The position numbers and the translations under genes were made by a program. This document shows positions 17,666 through 25,797 of a stretch of DNA of 64,000 nt, one piece after another. Source of the DNA: Streptomyces sp. CB01580 (lineage in GTDB: Bacteria; Actinomycetota; Actinomycetes; Streptomycetales; Streptomycetaceae). Each line of letters starts with the position of its first letter. Positions within the stretch are counted from its first letter, which is position 1. Below the pieces are notes generated by a model. The model saw only the letters and a program-made list of their open reading frames with translations, did no database searches and was not told the origin of the DNA. The stretch spans positions 109,539 through 173,538 of the forward strand of contig NZ_LIXJ01000015.1 of NCBI RefSeq assembly GCF_001905795.1, written 5' to 3'.

Positions 17666-18444
17666 GCACCCTCGCCTACGCCGCGCACGACTCGATGACG
17701 ATGCTGCGGCGCAACCTCAAGCACGCGATCCGATATCCGAGCGTGGGGTTCGGCAGCGCCATGACGCCGATCCTGATGCTGCTGCTGTTCGTGTACGCCT
17801 TCGGTGACTCGATCGGCGCCGGCATGGGCGGCGGCCGGGACGCGTATCTGAACTATCTGACCCCGGGCATCATCGTCATGGGGGTGGCCGCCGGCTCGAT
17901 GTCGACCTCGATCGCGGTCTGCTCCGACATGACCGAGGGCATCATCAACCGCTTCCGCACCATGAGCATCACGCGCTCGTCGTTCATGACGGGCCATGTC
18001 ATCGGCAGCGTCATCCAGACGATGGTGTGCACCGTGCTGGTCGTGGGCGTGGCGCTCGCCGTCGGCTTCCGCTCGGGGGCGAGCCCGCTGGAGTGGCTGG
18101 CCGCGGCCGGTCTGCTCGCGGCGATCGCGTTCGCCGTCACCTGGCTGTCGGTGGCACTCGGTCTGATCTCCAAGACCGTCGAGTCCGCGAGCAACAAGCC
18201 GCTGCTGATCCAGTTCCTGCCGTTCCTCGGCTCCGCCTTCGTGCCGGCCGACTCGATGTCCCCGGGCCTGCGCTGGTTCGCCCAGAACCAGCCGTTCACA
18301 CCGATGACCGAGACCCTGCGCGGCCTGCTCTCGGGCTCGGAGATCGGGAACAACGCCTGGATCTCGCTCGCCTGGTGCGTCGGCATCGCCCTGGTCGGCT
18401 ACGTCTGGTCGCGCTCGCTGTTCAACAGCACCACCAAGCACTGA
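17662..18444 (+). CDS. DrrB-type ABC-2 permease
   Basis: A 260-residue six-segment ABC-2 membrane protein, partner of the preceding ATPase. DrrB-family features are GSAMTPILMLLLFVYAFGDS, YLNYLTPGIIVMGVAAGSMS and ITRSSFMTGHVIGSVIQTM; a PVSxMPxWL-like loop is replaced by PFTPMTETLRGLLSG. The ATG overlaps the upstream TGA. The last codons (Ser-Thr-Thr-Lys-His-stop) are part of a 27-bp unit repeated twice more after the stop. Confidence 0.93.
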   Translation: MSTLAYAAHDSMTMLRRNLKHAIRYPSVGFGSAMTPILMLLLFVYAFGDSIGAGMGGGRDAYLNYLTPGIIVMGVAAGSMSTSIAVCSDMTEGIINRFRTMSITRSSFMTGHVIGSVIQTMVCTVLVVGVALAVGFRSGASPLEWLAAAGLLAAIAFAVTWLSVALGLISKTVESASNKPLLIQFLPFLGSAFVPADSMSPGLRWFAQNQPFTPMTETLRGLLSGSEIGNNAWISLAWCVGIALVGYVWSRSLFNSTTKH

Positions 18445-18507
18445 GAGCCTGTCAGCACCACCAAGCGCTGAGAGCCCGTCAGCACCACCACGTGCTGAGA
18501 GCCCGTC
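18427..18507. repeat. Three contiguous 27-bp repeats starting in the permease 3' end
   Basis: Units at 18427-18453, 18454-18480 and 18481-18507 share AGCACCACCAAGC(A/G)CTGAGA. The first contains the last five sense codons and the stop, so the copies look like tandem duplications of the gene end. Confidence 0.8.
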
Positions 18508-18534
18508 CCGCCCCTGCGATCGACCCCGAAAACG

Positions 18535-18579
18535 CGCCACGGCGGAGGCCCCGATCCACTCGGGCCCTCCGCCGTGGCG
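18535..18579 (+). terminator. Terminator of the ABC exporter operon
   Basis: A 14-bp stem CGCCACGGCGGAGG pairs with CCTCCGCCGTGGCG, with further GC pairing inside. It follows the 27-bp repeats. Confidence 0.75.
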
Positions 18580-18597
18580 TTCCGGTATCCGCCTCCT

Positions 18598-18623
18598 GAC
18601 GCCCCGTCGGCAGACGGGGCGTC
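18598..18623. terminator. Second convergent terminator hairpin
   Basis: Perfect 11-bp arms GACGCCCCGTC and GACGGGGCGTC with a 4-base GGCA loop. It lies between convergent genes and probably serves the DUF6243 gene on the minus strand as well. Confidence 0.7.
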
Positions 18624-18686
18624 CTCACGCGTCCCGGCCGACGCCGTCGGCGAACAGCGCGCGTTCGTACGGGGGTCGGGGAGCGG

Positions 18687-18932
18687 TCAGCTCTGCGCCG
18701 GGCCGTCTTGCTCGGTCATGTCCGGCTGCGACGAGCCGTCCGACGACTCCTCCCGCGCAAGGTCCGGAGCCGACTGCGTACGCTCGCGCATCCTGCGCAG
18801 CAGTTCCTGCTTCTGGTCGTCGGCCGCCTTGCGGTCGGCCTGGCGTGCGGGGTCCATGCCCTGCTGGTCGGCGCGGGACAGCTTCTTGCGCTGTCCGCCC
18901 ACGCCGAGGAGGCTGTTGCGGCTCTTGGCCAC
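18687..18932 (-). CDS. DUF6243-family small protein
   Basis: An 81-residue, highly charged soluble protein. The start VAKSRNSLLGVGGQRKKLSR and the Gln/Arg/Asp-rich helix that follows fit the small Streptomyces DUF6243 family. The second half is acidic and disordered (Ser/Asp/Glu-rich). GTG at 18932 has GGGAGA upstream. A longer in-frame opening to 19232 has no family similarity and was not used. Function unknown. Confidence 0.7.
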   Translation of the reverse strand: MAKSRNSLLGVGGQRKKLSRADQQGMDPARQADRKAADDQKQELLRRMRERTQSAPDLAREESSDGSSQPDMTEQDGPAQS

Positions 18933-19248
18933 GGTGTTCTCCCATTCATGGTGAAGGGCGAGAGGGGGGAAGGAGGCCCGAGTCGGCCTCTGATCGATCC
19001 GGTGGGCGGCGGGTGCTCGGACCCGCCGCGCTCTCACTCGTAGATCTGGAAGAACGAAGAAGACATGGCGGCACCGTACTGCGCCCCGTCCGCCACCGCA
19101 CCCGCTTTTCCCGCGCGTCGGCCCGGAACCGCGCACTGCGGCATACGACGGAGCCCCCGGCTCCTCCGCGCGGGGTGCGGGGAACCGGGGGCTCCGGCCG
19201 ATGCCACGGACCGGGCCGCCGCTGCGGACCAAGCGGTGCGAGCAGGCG
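18933..19248. other. Intergenic region before DUF6243 and after glyS
   Basis: It holds the DUF6243 promoter region and the glyS terminator (19149-19196). Nothing else is supported. Confidence 0.5.
19149..19196 (-). terminator. Terminator of glyS
   Basis: Perfect 12-bp arms CGGAGCCCCCGG and CCGGGGGCTCCG about 55-100 bp past the glyS stop. Confidence 0.7.
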
Positions 19249-20631
19249 TCAGCAGCCGAGCAGGCGGGCGCCGAGGTAGGCCTGGATCTGGTCCAGGGAG
19301 ACGCGCTCCTGCTTCATGGTGTCGCGCTCGCGCACGGTCACCGCGTTGTCGTCCAGGGTGTCGAAGTCGACGGTGACGCAGAACGGCGTACCGATCTCGT
19401 CCTGGCGACGGTAGCGGCGGCCGATGGCGCCCGCGTCGTCGAATTCGATGTTCCAGTTCTGCCGCAGGTCGGCGGCGAGGCCCTTGGCCTTCGGCGACAG
19501 CTGCGGGTTGCGGGACAGCGGCAGCACGGCGACCTTGACCGGCGCGAGGCGCGGGTCAAGGCGCATCACGGTGCGCTTCTCCATGACGCCCTTGGCGTTG
19601 GGTGCCTCGTCCTCGATGTAGGCGTCGAGGAGGAAGGCGAGCATCGCGCGGCCGACACCGGCTGCCGGCTCGATGACGAACGGGGTCCAGCGCTCGCCGG
19701 CCTCCTGGTCGAAGAACGACAGGTCGGTGCCGGACGCCTTGGAGTGCGCCTTGAGGTCGTAGTCCGTGCGGTTGGCGACGCCCTCCAGCTCACCCCACTC
19801 GCTGCCGCCGAAGCGGAAGCGGTACTCGATGTCGGCGGTGCGCTTGGAGTAGTGCGAGAGCTTCTCCTGCGGGTGCTCGAACCACCGCATGTTCTCCTCG
19901 CGCAGGCCCAGGCCGGTGTACCAGCTCCAGCGCTGCTCCATCCAGTACTCGTGCCACTTCTCGTCCTCGCCCGGCTTGACGAAGAACTCCATCTCCATCT
20001 GCTCGAACTCACGGGTGCGGAAGATGAAGTTGCCCGGGGTGATCTCGTTGCGGAAGGACTTGCCCATCTGGGCGATGCCGAACGGCGGCTTCCGGCGCGA
20101 GGTCTGCTGGACCTGGGCGAAGTTGGTGAAGATGCCCTGGGCGGTCTCGGGGCGCAGGTAGGCGACCGAGCCGGAGTCCTGGGTCGGGCCGAGGTGGGTG
20201 GAGAGCAGACCGGAGAACTGCTTGGGCTCGGTGAACGTGCCCTTGTTGCCGCAGTTGGGGCAGTTGAGGTCGGTCAGGCCGTTCGCGGGGAGGTGGCCGT
20301 GCTTCTCCTCGTACGCCTCCTCCAGGTGGTCGGCGCGGAAGCGCTTGTGGCAGGAGGTGCACTCGGTCAGCGGGTCGGTGAACGTGGCGATGTGGCCGGA
20401 GGCGGCCCACACCTCGGAGGCCAGGATGACCGACGAGTCGATTCCGACCACGTCCTCGCGGGAGGTGACCATGTAGCGCCACCACTGGCGCTTGAGGTTC
20501 TCCTTCAGCTCGACGCCCAGCGGCCCGTAGTCCCAGGCGGCCCGCTGACCACCGTAGATCTCACTGCAGGGATAGACGAAGCCACGGCGCTTGCTCAGGC
20601 TGACGATGGAGTCGATCTTGTCGGCGGCCAC
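19249..20631 (-). CDS. glyS: Glycyl-tRNA synthetase (homodimeric type)
   Basis: A 460-residue class II synthetase charging tRNA-Gly. This is the alpha2 type, found in actinobacteria, not the tetrameric alpha2-beta2 enzyme. The N-terminus SKRRGFVYPCSEIYGGQRAA and motif 1 WDYGPLGVELKENLKRQWW are typical. A Cys cluster (ECTSCHKRF, NCPNCGNKG) around residues 93-130 looks zinc-binding. Motif 2 is FRNEITPGNFIFRTREFEQ, motif 3 lies around FVIEPAAGVGRAML, and the C-terminal anticodon domain includes GTPFCVTVDFDTL. The length is normal for the family. It diverges from the zinc uptake operon. Confidence 0.97.
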   Translation of the reverse strand: MAADKIDSIVSLSKRRGFVYPCSEIYGGQRAAWDYGPLGVELKENLKRQWWRYMVTSREDVVGIDSSVILASEVWAASGHIATFTDPLTECTSCHKRFRADHLEEAYEEKHGHLPANGLTDLNCPNCGNKGTFTEPKQFSGLLSTHLGPTQDSGSVAYLRPETAQGIFTNFAQVQQTSRRKPPFGIAQMGKSFRNEITPGNFIFRTREFEQMEMEFFVKPGEDEKWHEYWMEQRWSWYTGLGLREENMRWFEHPQEKLSHYSKRTADIEYRFRFGGSEWGELEGVANRTDYDLKAHSKASGTDLSFFDQEAGERWTPFVIEPAAGVGRAMLAFLLDAYIEDEAPNAKGVMEKRTVMRLDPRLAPVKVAVLPLSRNPQLSPKAKGLAADLRQNWNIEFDDAGAIGRRYRRQDEIGTPFCVTVDFDTLDDNAVTVRERDTMKQERVSLDQIQAYLGARLLGC

Positions 20632-20746
20632 GGTGCTCTCTTCATTACGAGGACGAACGTCGAATGCTACAGATTACCGGCGGGCCCGCCCCTCGGATCA
20701 AATCGGTGGCGGTCCGGTCGGCCGCATGACCATCTCATCATCCTTG

Positions 20747-20776
20747 TTGACAATCGTTTCCAATTTCATTGAAAAT
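20747..20776 (+). promoter_or_regulatory. znuA promoter
   Basis: A TTGACA -35 (20747-20752) is 18 bases from GAAAAT (20771-20776). The predicted transcript would start at about 20783-20784, the znuA ATG, hence leaderless. Confidence 0.5.
20748..20762 (+). promoter_or_regulatory. Zur box 1
   Basis: TGACAATCGTTTCCA is a 7-1-7 dyad resembling actinobacterial Zur sites and overlaps the -35 hexamer of znuA. Confidence 0.65.
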
Positions 20777-20784
20777 GAGTGTCA
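20770..20784 (+). promoter_or_regulatory. Zur box 2
   Basis: TGAAAATGAGTGTCA is a 7-1-7 dyad close to the actinobacterial Zur consensus. It covers the -10 and transcription start, ending at the znuA start codon. Confidence 0.7.
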
Positions 20785-21758
20785 TGAACGTCAGCCGCCT
20801 CATACCCACCATCACCCTCGCCGGAGCGGTCACCCTCGGCCTCACCGCCCTCACCGCCTGCTCCGCCTCGGACGCCGCCGATCACAAGAACGGCGACAAG
20901 CTCGACGTGGTGGCCTCGTTCTATCCGATGCAGTACCTGGCCGAGCAGATCGGCGGAAAGCACGTCTCGGTCACCACACTGACCAAGCCGGGCGTCGAGC
21001 CGCACGACCTGGAGCTCAGCCCGAGGCAGATCGGCGGGCTGAGCGACGCCGACTACGTCCTCTACCTCAAGGGCATCCAGCCCGCCGTCGACGACGCCAT
21101 CAAGCAGTCCGGCGTCAAGAACGCCGTCGACGCCTCGAAGCTCACGAAGCTGGAGGAACACGGCACCGAGGCCGGCGACGACCACGACCACGCCGGGAGC
21201 GACGAGCACGGCCACGAGCACCACGGCGACGAGACCGGGGCAGACCCCCACATCTGGCTGGACCCGGTGAAGTACGCCGAGGTCGCCGAGGGCGTCGGGA
21301 AGTCGTTGGAGAAGGCCGACCCCGACCACGCCGCCGACTACCGCAGGAACACGGAAGCGCTGGTCGGCAAGATCGACGCGCTGAACACGGCGTACGAGAC
21401 GGGCCTGAAGTCCACCGCGACCAGGACCTTCATCACCACCCACTCCGCCTTCGGCTACCTCGCCGAGCGCTACGGCCTCACCCAGGAGGGCATCGCCGGC
21501 GTCGACCCCGAGGCCGAGCCCAGCCCCGCCCGGATCAACGAGATCCACGCCATCGCGAAGAAGAACAAGGTCACCACCGTGTTCTTCGAGACCCTCGCCA
21601 GCGACAGGACCGCGAAGACCCTCGCCCGGGACACCGGTCTGAGGACGGACGTCCTGGACCCGCTGGAGGGAATCACCGACAAGTCCAAGGGCGACGACTA
21701 CATCGAGGTCATGCGGTCCAACCTCGCCGCGCTGCAGAAGGCGCTCGGCGCGAAGTGA
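20784..21758 (+). CDS. znuA: Zinc ABC transporter substrate-binding lipoprotein
   Basis: A 324-residue cluster-A1 metal-binding lipoprotein. The signal peptide ends at lipobox LTALTAC (Cys about residue 25). A His/Asp/Glu-rich loop, GDDHDHAGSDEHGHEHHGDE (about residues 132-151), is typical of ZnuA. Metal-ligand motifs are GVEPHDLELSP, ADPHIWLDPVKY and THSAFGYLAERY. In-frame upstream starts at 20769 (TTG) and 20775 (ATG) lie inside the second Zur box, so ATG 20784 fits a leaderless start best. It is the first gene of znuA-znuC-znuB-zur, expected to be repressed by Zur under zinc sufficiency. Confidence 0.93.
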   Translation: MNVSRLIPTITLAGAVTLGLTALTACSASDAADHKNGDKLDVVASFYPMQYLAEQIGGKHVSVTTLTKPGVEPHDLELSPRQIGGLSDADYVLYLKGIQPAVDDAIKQSGVKNAVDASKLTKLEEHGTEAGDDHDHAGSDEHGHEHHGDETGADPHIWLDPVKYAEVAEGVGKSLEKADPDHAADYRRNTEALVGKIDALNTAYETGLKSTATRTFITTHSAFGYLAERYGLTQEGIAGVDPEAEPSPARINEIHAIAKKNKVTTVFFETLASDRTAKTLARDTGLRTDVLDPLEGITDKSKGDDYIEVMRSNLAALQKALGAK

Positions 21759-21868
21759 CCCGGACGACCCCCACGGCCCATGCGCCCCGCACGGCGCACG
21801 CCGCCCACACGGCAGAAGCGGCGACCGCGACCCACGCGACAACCGCCACAGCAGCATCGGAGGCGCTC

Positions 21869-22651
21869 ATGCCCGAGTACGGGAGCACCACCAAGGACCC
21901 CGTCATAGCCCTCAGGGGCGCCACGGCCACGCTCGGCGCACGTGCGGTGCTGCGCGGCATCGACCTGACGGTCCAGCGCGGCGAGGTCGTCGCACTGCTC
22001 GGCGCCAACGGCTCGGGCAAGTCGACCGCCGTGCGCTCCGTCATCGGCCAGGTCCCGCTCACCGGCGGCTCCGTCGAACTGTTCGGCACCCCACTGCGCC
22101 GCTTCCGCGCCTGGTCCCGCGTCGGCTACGTGCCCCAGCGCACCACCGCCTCGGGCGGCGTGCCCGCCACGATCCGCGAGGTCGTCTCGTCCGGGCGGCT
22201 CTCCCGTACGCGGCTGGGCCCGCTCCGCAAGGCGGACCGGGCCGCCGTCGACCGGGCCATCGAACTGGTCGGCCTGAGCGACCGGGCCGGGGACTCGGTG
22301 AACGCGCTCTCCGGCGGACAGCACCAGCGCGTGCTGATCGCCCGGGCGCTGGCCGCCGAACCGGAGTTGCTGATCATGGACGAGCCGATGGCCGGCGTCG
22401 ACCTGGGCAGCCAGGAGATCCTCGCCACGACGCTCCGCGAACAGGTCGCCACCGGCGCCACCGTGCTGCTGGTGCTGCACGAACTCGGCCCGCTGGAGCC
22501 GCTGATCGACCGCGCGGTCGTGCTGCGCGACGGCTGCGTGACGCACGACGGGACGCCCCCGAAGGCCGTGGGCCAGCACGCCCTGCCGGGACACGACCAT
22601 GTACACCCCCACGCGGCCACCGAGCCCGTCCGGACCGGACTGCTGAGCTGA
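21869..22651 (+). CDS. znuC: Zinc ABC transporter ATPase
   Basis: A 260-residue ATPase energising zinc import through ZnuB. Walker A is LLGANGSGKSTAVRSVIG, the Q-loop lies near VGYVPQRTTASGGVPATI, the signature is LSGGQHQRVLIARALA, and Walker B is LLIMDEPMAGVDLGSQ. The C-terminus is His-containing (GHDHVHPHA), as in other ZnuC proteins. ATG at 21869 has GGAGG at 21859-21863. A GTG at 21755 overlapping the znuA stop is in frame but would add 38 Ala/Thr/His-rich residues with no family similarity. Confidence 0.93.
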   Translation: MPEYGSTTKDPVIALRGATATLGARAVLRGIDLTVQRGEVVALLGANGSGKSTAVRSVIGQVPLTGGSVELFGTPLRRFRAWSRVGYVPQRTTASGGVPATIREVVSSGRLSRTRLGPLRKADRAAVDRAIELVGLSDRAGDSVNALSGGQHQRVLIARALAAEPELLIMDEPMAGVDLGSQEILATTLREQVATGATVLLVLHELGPLEPLIDRAVVLRDGCVTHDGTPPKAVGQHALPGHDHVHPHAATEPVRTGLLS

Positions 22652-22653
22652 TC

Positions 22654-23547
22654 ATGGAATTCCTCGATCCCCCCTTCATGCAGCGGGCCCTGCTCGCCGC
22701 CGTCCTGGTCGGCGTCATCGCCCCTTCCGTCGGCGTCTACCTCGTCCAGCGCCGCCAGGCCCTGATGGGCGACGGCATCGGTCACATCGCGATGACCGGC
22801 GTCGGCCTCGGCTTCCTGCTGTCCACCAGCCCGGTGTGGATGGCCACGGCGGTCGCCGTCGCCGGCTCGGTGGTGATGGAGCTGATCCGCTGGTACGGAC
22901 GCACCCGCGGCGACATCGCCCTGGCCATGCTGTTCTACGGCGGCATGGCGGGCGGCGTCCTGCTGATCAACCTCTCCGACACCGGTTCCAACGCCAACCT
23001 CACCTCGTACCTCTTCGGCTCGCTCGCCACCGTCTCCACCGAGGACATCACCGCGATCTGCCTGCTGGCCGCCTTCGTCCTGCTGGTGACGCTGGGGCTG
23101 CGGCGACAGCTGTTCGCGGTCAGTCAGGACGAGGAGTTCGCCCGCGTCACCGGGCTGCCGGTGCGCGCGCTGAACCTGCTGGTCGCCGTGACCGCGGCGG
23201 TGACCGTCACCGTGGCGATGCGGGTCGTCGGGCTGCTGCTGGTCAGTGCCCTGATGGTGGTGCCGGTCGCGGCGGCGCAGCAGATCTCCCGGTCGTTCCG
23301 GCTGACGTTCGTGCTGTCGGTCGTCATCGGTACGGCGGTGACCCTGGCCGGCACCGTCACCTCGTACTACCAGGACGTACCGCCCGGTGCGACGATCGTC
23401 CTGCTGGCCATCGTGGTCTTCGTCGCCCTGACGCTGCTCGCGACCCCGCTGGCCCGGCGGCGGGCCCGCCGGAGCGAGGAGGCGTCCGGCGAGTGCACCC
23501 TTGAAGCAGGGGCCGGCAGCCCCGTGGAGGACGAACTCCGGGTGTGA
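22654..23547 (+). CDS. znuB: Zinc ABC transporter membrane protein
   Basis: A 297-residue ABC-3 type permease with about eight or nine membrane segments. Family features are FMQRALLAAVLVGVIAPSVG, YLVQRRQALMGDGIGHIAMT and the repeated hydrophobic stretch ending VSALMVVPVAAAQQISRSFR. The charged C-terminal tail is cytosolic. It starts two bases after the znuC stop and its stop is shared with a GTGA overlap into the zur reading frame, so the operon is tightly packed. Confidence 0.93.
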   Translation: MEFLDPPFMQRALLAAVLVGVIAPSVGVYLVQRRQALMGDGIGHIAMTGVGLGFLLSTSPVWMATAVAVAGSVVMELIRWYGRTRGDIALAMLFYGGMAGGVLLINLSDTGSNANLTSYLFGSLATVSTEDITAICLLAAFVLLVTLGLRRQLFAVSQDEEFARVTGLPVRALNLLVAVTAAVTVTVAMRVVGLLLVSALMVVPVAAAQQISRSFRLTFVLSVVIGTAVTLAGTVTSYYQDVPPGATIVLLAIVVFVALTLLATPLARRRARRSEEASGECTLEAGAGSPVEDELRV

Positions 23548-23612
23548 CCACGAGGGCCGGGCAGACTGGCACAATGGCCCGACACAGGTACGGGCGACAC
23601 GAGGAGGCGGCT

Positions 23613-24056
23613 GTGGCAACGGCGCCGATCAGTGGAACGAACGCGGCCCCGGTACGTGGCCGGTCGACCCGGCAGCGGGCGGCGGTGGCGGCGGCGCTCG
23701 ACGAGGTGGACGAGTTCCGCAGTGCCCAGGAGTTGCACGACGTGCTCAAGCATCGCGGCGACTCGGTCGGGCTGACCACCGTCTACCGCACCCTCCAGTC
23801 CCTCGCCGACGCGGGCGAGGTGGACGTGCTGCGCACCACGGACGGCGAGTCCGTGTACCGCCGCTGCTCGACCGGCGAACACCACCACCACCTGGTGTGC
23901 CGGATGTGCGGCAAGGCCGTCGAGGTCGAGGGTCCCGCCGTGGAACAGTGGGCGGAGTCGATCGCCACGCAGCACGGATACGTGAACGTGGCGCACACGG
24001 TGGAGATCTTCGGCACCTGCGCGGAGTGCGCCGGGCGCGCCGACGAGAAGGAGTGA
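23613..24056 (+). CDS. zur: Zinc uptake regulator Zur (Fur family)
   Basis: A 147-residue Fur-family repressor that senses zinc and shuts off zinc import. The winged helix has STRQRAAVAAALDEVDEF, HRGDSVGLTTVYRTLQSLAD as recognition region and GESVYRRCSTGEHHHHLVC. The structural Cys4 zinc site is CRMCGK plus CAEC near the C-terminus, with His ligands in HHHHLVC and HTVEIFG. GTG at 23613 was chosen for GAGGAGG at 23601-23607. In-frame GTG 23544 and ATG 23574 would add residues not typical of Streptomyces Zur. It most likely represses its own operon through the boxes at 20748-20784. Confidence 0.93.
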   Translation: MATAPISGTNAAPVRGRSTRQRAAVAAALDEVDEFRSAQELHDVLKHRGDSVGLTTVYRTLQSLADAGEVDVLRTTDGESVYRRCSTGEHHHHLVCRMCGKAVEVEGPAVEQWAESIATQHGYVNVAHTVEIFGTCAECAGRADEKE

Positions 24057-24066
24057 GGGCCCGGGC

Positions 24067-24097
24067 GGCGGGGCCGGCGATGTGTGCCGGCCCCGCC
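24067..24097. terminator. Convergent terminator between zur and uppS
   Basis: Perfect 12-bp arms GGCGGGGCCGGC and GCCGGCCCCGCC with a 7-base loop, 11 bp after the zur stop and just before the uppS end. Confidence 0.8.
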
Positions 24098-24103
24098 GTC
24101 CGC

Positions 24104-24925
24104 TCAGCCCTTCGGCGCGGGGGCCGTCTCCACGGCGCCGCCGAACCGCCGGTCCCGCTGGGCGTACTCCAGACAGGCCCGCCACAGGTCGCGGCGGTCG
24201 AAGTCCGGCCACAGCACGTCCTGGAAGACCATCTCGGCGTAGGCGCTCTGCCAGATCAGGTAGTTGGACGTGCGCTGCTCACCGCTGGGGCGGACGAACA
24301 GGTCGACGTCCGGCATGTCCGGGTAGTAGATGTACTTCGCGAACGTCTTCTCGTTGACCTTGGACGGGTCCAGCTTCCCGGCCGCGACGTCCTGCGCGAT
24401 GCGCTGCGCGGCGTCGGCGATCTCGGCCCGGCCGCCGTAGTTGACGCAGAAGTACAGCGTCATCCGGTCGTTGTCCTTCGTCTGTTCCTGGGCGACCTGG
24501 AGCTCCTGGACCACGGACTTCCACAGCTTCGGCATGCGCCCCACCCAACGGATGCGGATGCCCAGCTCGTCCATCTCGTCGCGGCGGCGGCGGATCACGT
24601 CCCGGTTGAAGTTCATCAGGAACTTCACCTCCTCCGGGGACCGCTTCCAGTTCTCCGTGGAGAACGCGTACAGCGAGAGGTTCTTGACGCCCATCTCGAT
24701 GCAGCCCTTGAGGACGTCCATGACGACGCCTTCGCCGACCTTGTGCCCCTCGGTGCGCGGCAGGCCGCGTTCCTTGGCCCAGCGGCCGTTGCCGTCCATC
24801 ACGATGGCCACGTGCTTGGGCACCAGCTCGCCGGGAATCCTCGGGGGCGTGGCACCGGAGGGGTGCGGCTCCGGGGTCTTGTAGTCGCGTCGGTTACGGC
24901 CGCCCAGTATCCCGCGTACTGCCAT
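24104..24925 (-). CDS. uppS: Isoprenyl (undecaprenyl) diphosphate synthase
   Basis: A 273-residue cis-prenyltransferase making the polyprenyl diphosphate carrier for cell wall synthesis from FPP and IPP. Signature regions are HVAIVMDGNGRWAKERGLPR with the catalytic Asp, YAFSTENWKRSPEEV, and DVDLFVRPSGEQRTSNYLIW with the product-binding Arg residues. A 35-residue basic N-terminal extension precedes the core, as in other actinobacterial members. ATG at 24925 has GGAGCGAG upstream. It probably shares transcription with recO 60 bp upstream. The exact chain length is not inferable. Confidence 0.93.
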   Translation of the reverse strand: MAVRGILGGRNRRDYKTPEPHPSGATPPRIPGELVPKHVAIVMDGNGRWAKERGLPRTEGHKVGEGVVMDVLKGCIEMGVKNLSLYAFSTENWKRSPEEVKFLMNFNRDVIRRRRDEMDELGIRIRWVGRMPKLWKSVVQELQVAQEQTKDNDRMTLYFCVNYGGRAEIADAAQRIAQDVAAGKLDPSKVNEKTFAKYIYYPDMPDVDLFVRPSGEQRTSNYLIWQSAYAEMVFQDVLWPDFDRRDLWRACLEYAQRDRRFGGAVETAPAPKG

Positions 24926-24982
24926 GAACTGTCTCGCTCCCTGTGCCTGATCCATGCCGGATCCGTACCTGATCCGCCTGTG

Positions 24983-25729
24983 TCACTTCTCTACGTACCG
25001 CAGTGAGCGCAGCCCGCGCTCCAGATGCCAGTGGAGATAGGCGGACACCAGTCCGCTCCCCTCCCTGACATGACGCGCCTCGCACGCGTCCGCCGTCTCC
25101 CAGTCGCCGGTGAGCAGCGCACTCAGCAGACCGACGGCCTCGGTCGAGGGTACGACGCTGCCGGGCACCCGGCAGTCGCCGCATACGATGCCGCCCGCCG
25201 CGACGGAGAAGAACCGGTTCGGCCCGGGCATGCCGCACTTCGCGCAGTCCTCGAAGCTGGGCGCGTAGCCGTTGACGGCGAGCGAGCGCAGCAGGAAGGC
25301 GTCGAGGACGAGATGTGGTTCGTGCTCGCCGCGGGCGAGGGTGCGCAGCCCTCCGACGAGCAGCAGGTACTGCTGGACCGCGGGCTCGCCCTCGTGGTCG
25401 GTGAACCGCTCGGCGGTCTCCAGCATCGCGGTGCCGGCGGTGTAGCGGGCGTAGTCGGTGACGATGCCGCCACCGTACGGGGCGATCGTCTCGCTCTGCG
25501 TGCAGAGCGGCAGCCCCCGGCCGACCAGCTCGCTGCCCCGGGCGAAGAACTGCACGTCGACGTGGGAGAAGGGTTCCAGCCGGGCGCCGAACTTGGACTT
25601 CGTGCGCCGCACCCCGCGCGCGACGGCCCGTACCCGGCCGTGGCCGCGGGTGAGGATCGTGATGATCCGGTCGGCCTCGCCCAGCTTCTGCGTGCGCAGC
25701 ACCACGCCGTCGTCCCGGAACAAGCTCAT
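24983..25729 (-). CDS. recO: DNA repair protein RecO
   Basis: A 248-residue recombination mediator that helps RecA load on SSB-coated DNA (RecFOR pathway). The N-terminal OB fold begins LFRDDGVVLRTQKLGEADRI with GHGRVRAVARGVRRTKSKFG. The central helical domain carries a Cys4 zinc site, CAKCG then CGDC (about residues 175-200). Length is normal. ATG at 25729 was chosen. It lies head to tail with uppS, as often in Streptomyces. Confidence 0.93.
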   Translation of the reverse strand: MSLFRDDGVVLRTQKLGEADRIITILTRGHGRVRAVARGVRRTKSKFGARLEPFSHVDVQFFARGSELVGRGLPLCTQSETIAPYGGGIVTDYARYTAGTAMLETAERFTDHEGEPAVQQYLLLVGGLRTLARGEHEPHLVLDAFLLRSLAVNGYAPSFEDCAKCGMPGPNRFFSVAAGGIVCGDCRVPGSVVPSTEAVGLLSALLTGDWETADACEARHVREGSGLVSAYLHWHLERGLRSLRYVEK

Positions 25730-25797
25730 GCGTCCATTGTCCGGTACGGGGACGGGGCCTCTCACCCGCACTCCCGGGGGCGAGCGGGCAGGAGCGG

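Noticed and set aside
21755..21868. N-terminal extension of znuC from a GTG overlapping the znuA stop
   Set aside because: The extra 38 residues are Ala/Thr/His-rich low complexity, and ATG 21869 has a good ribosome site.
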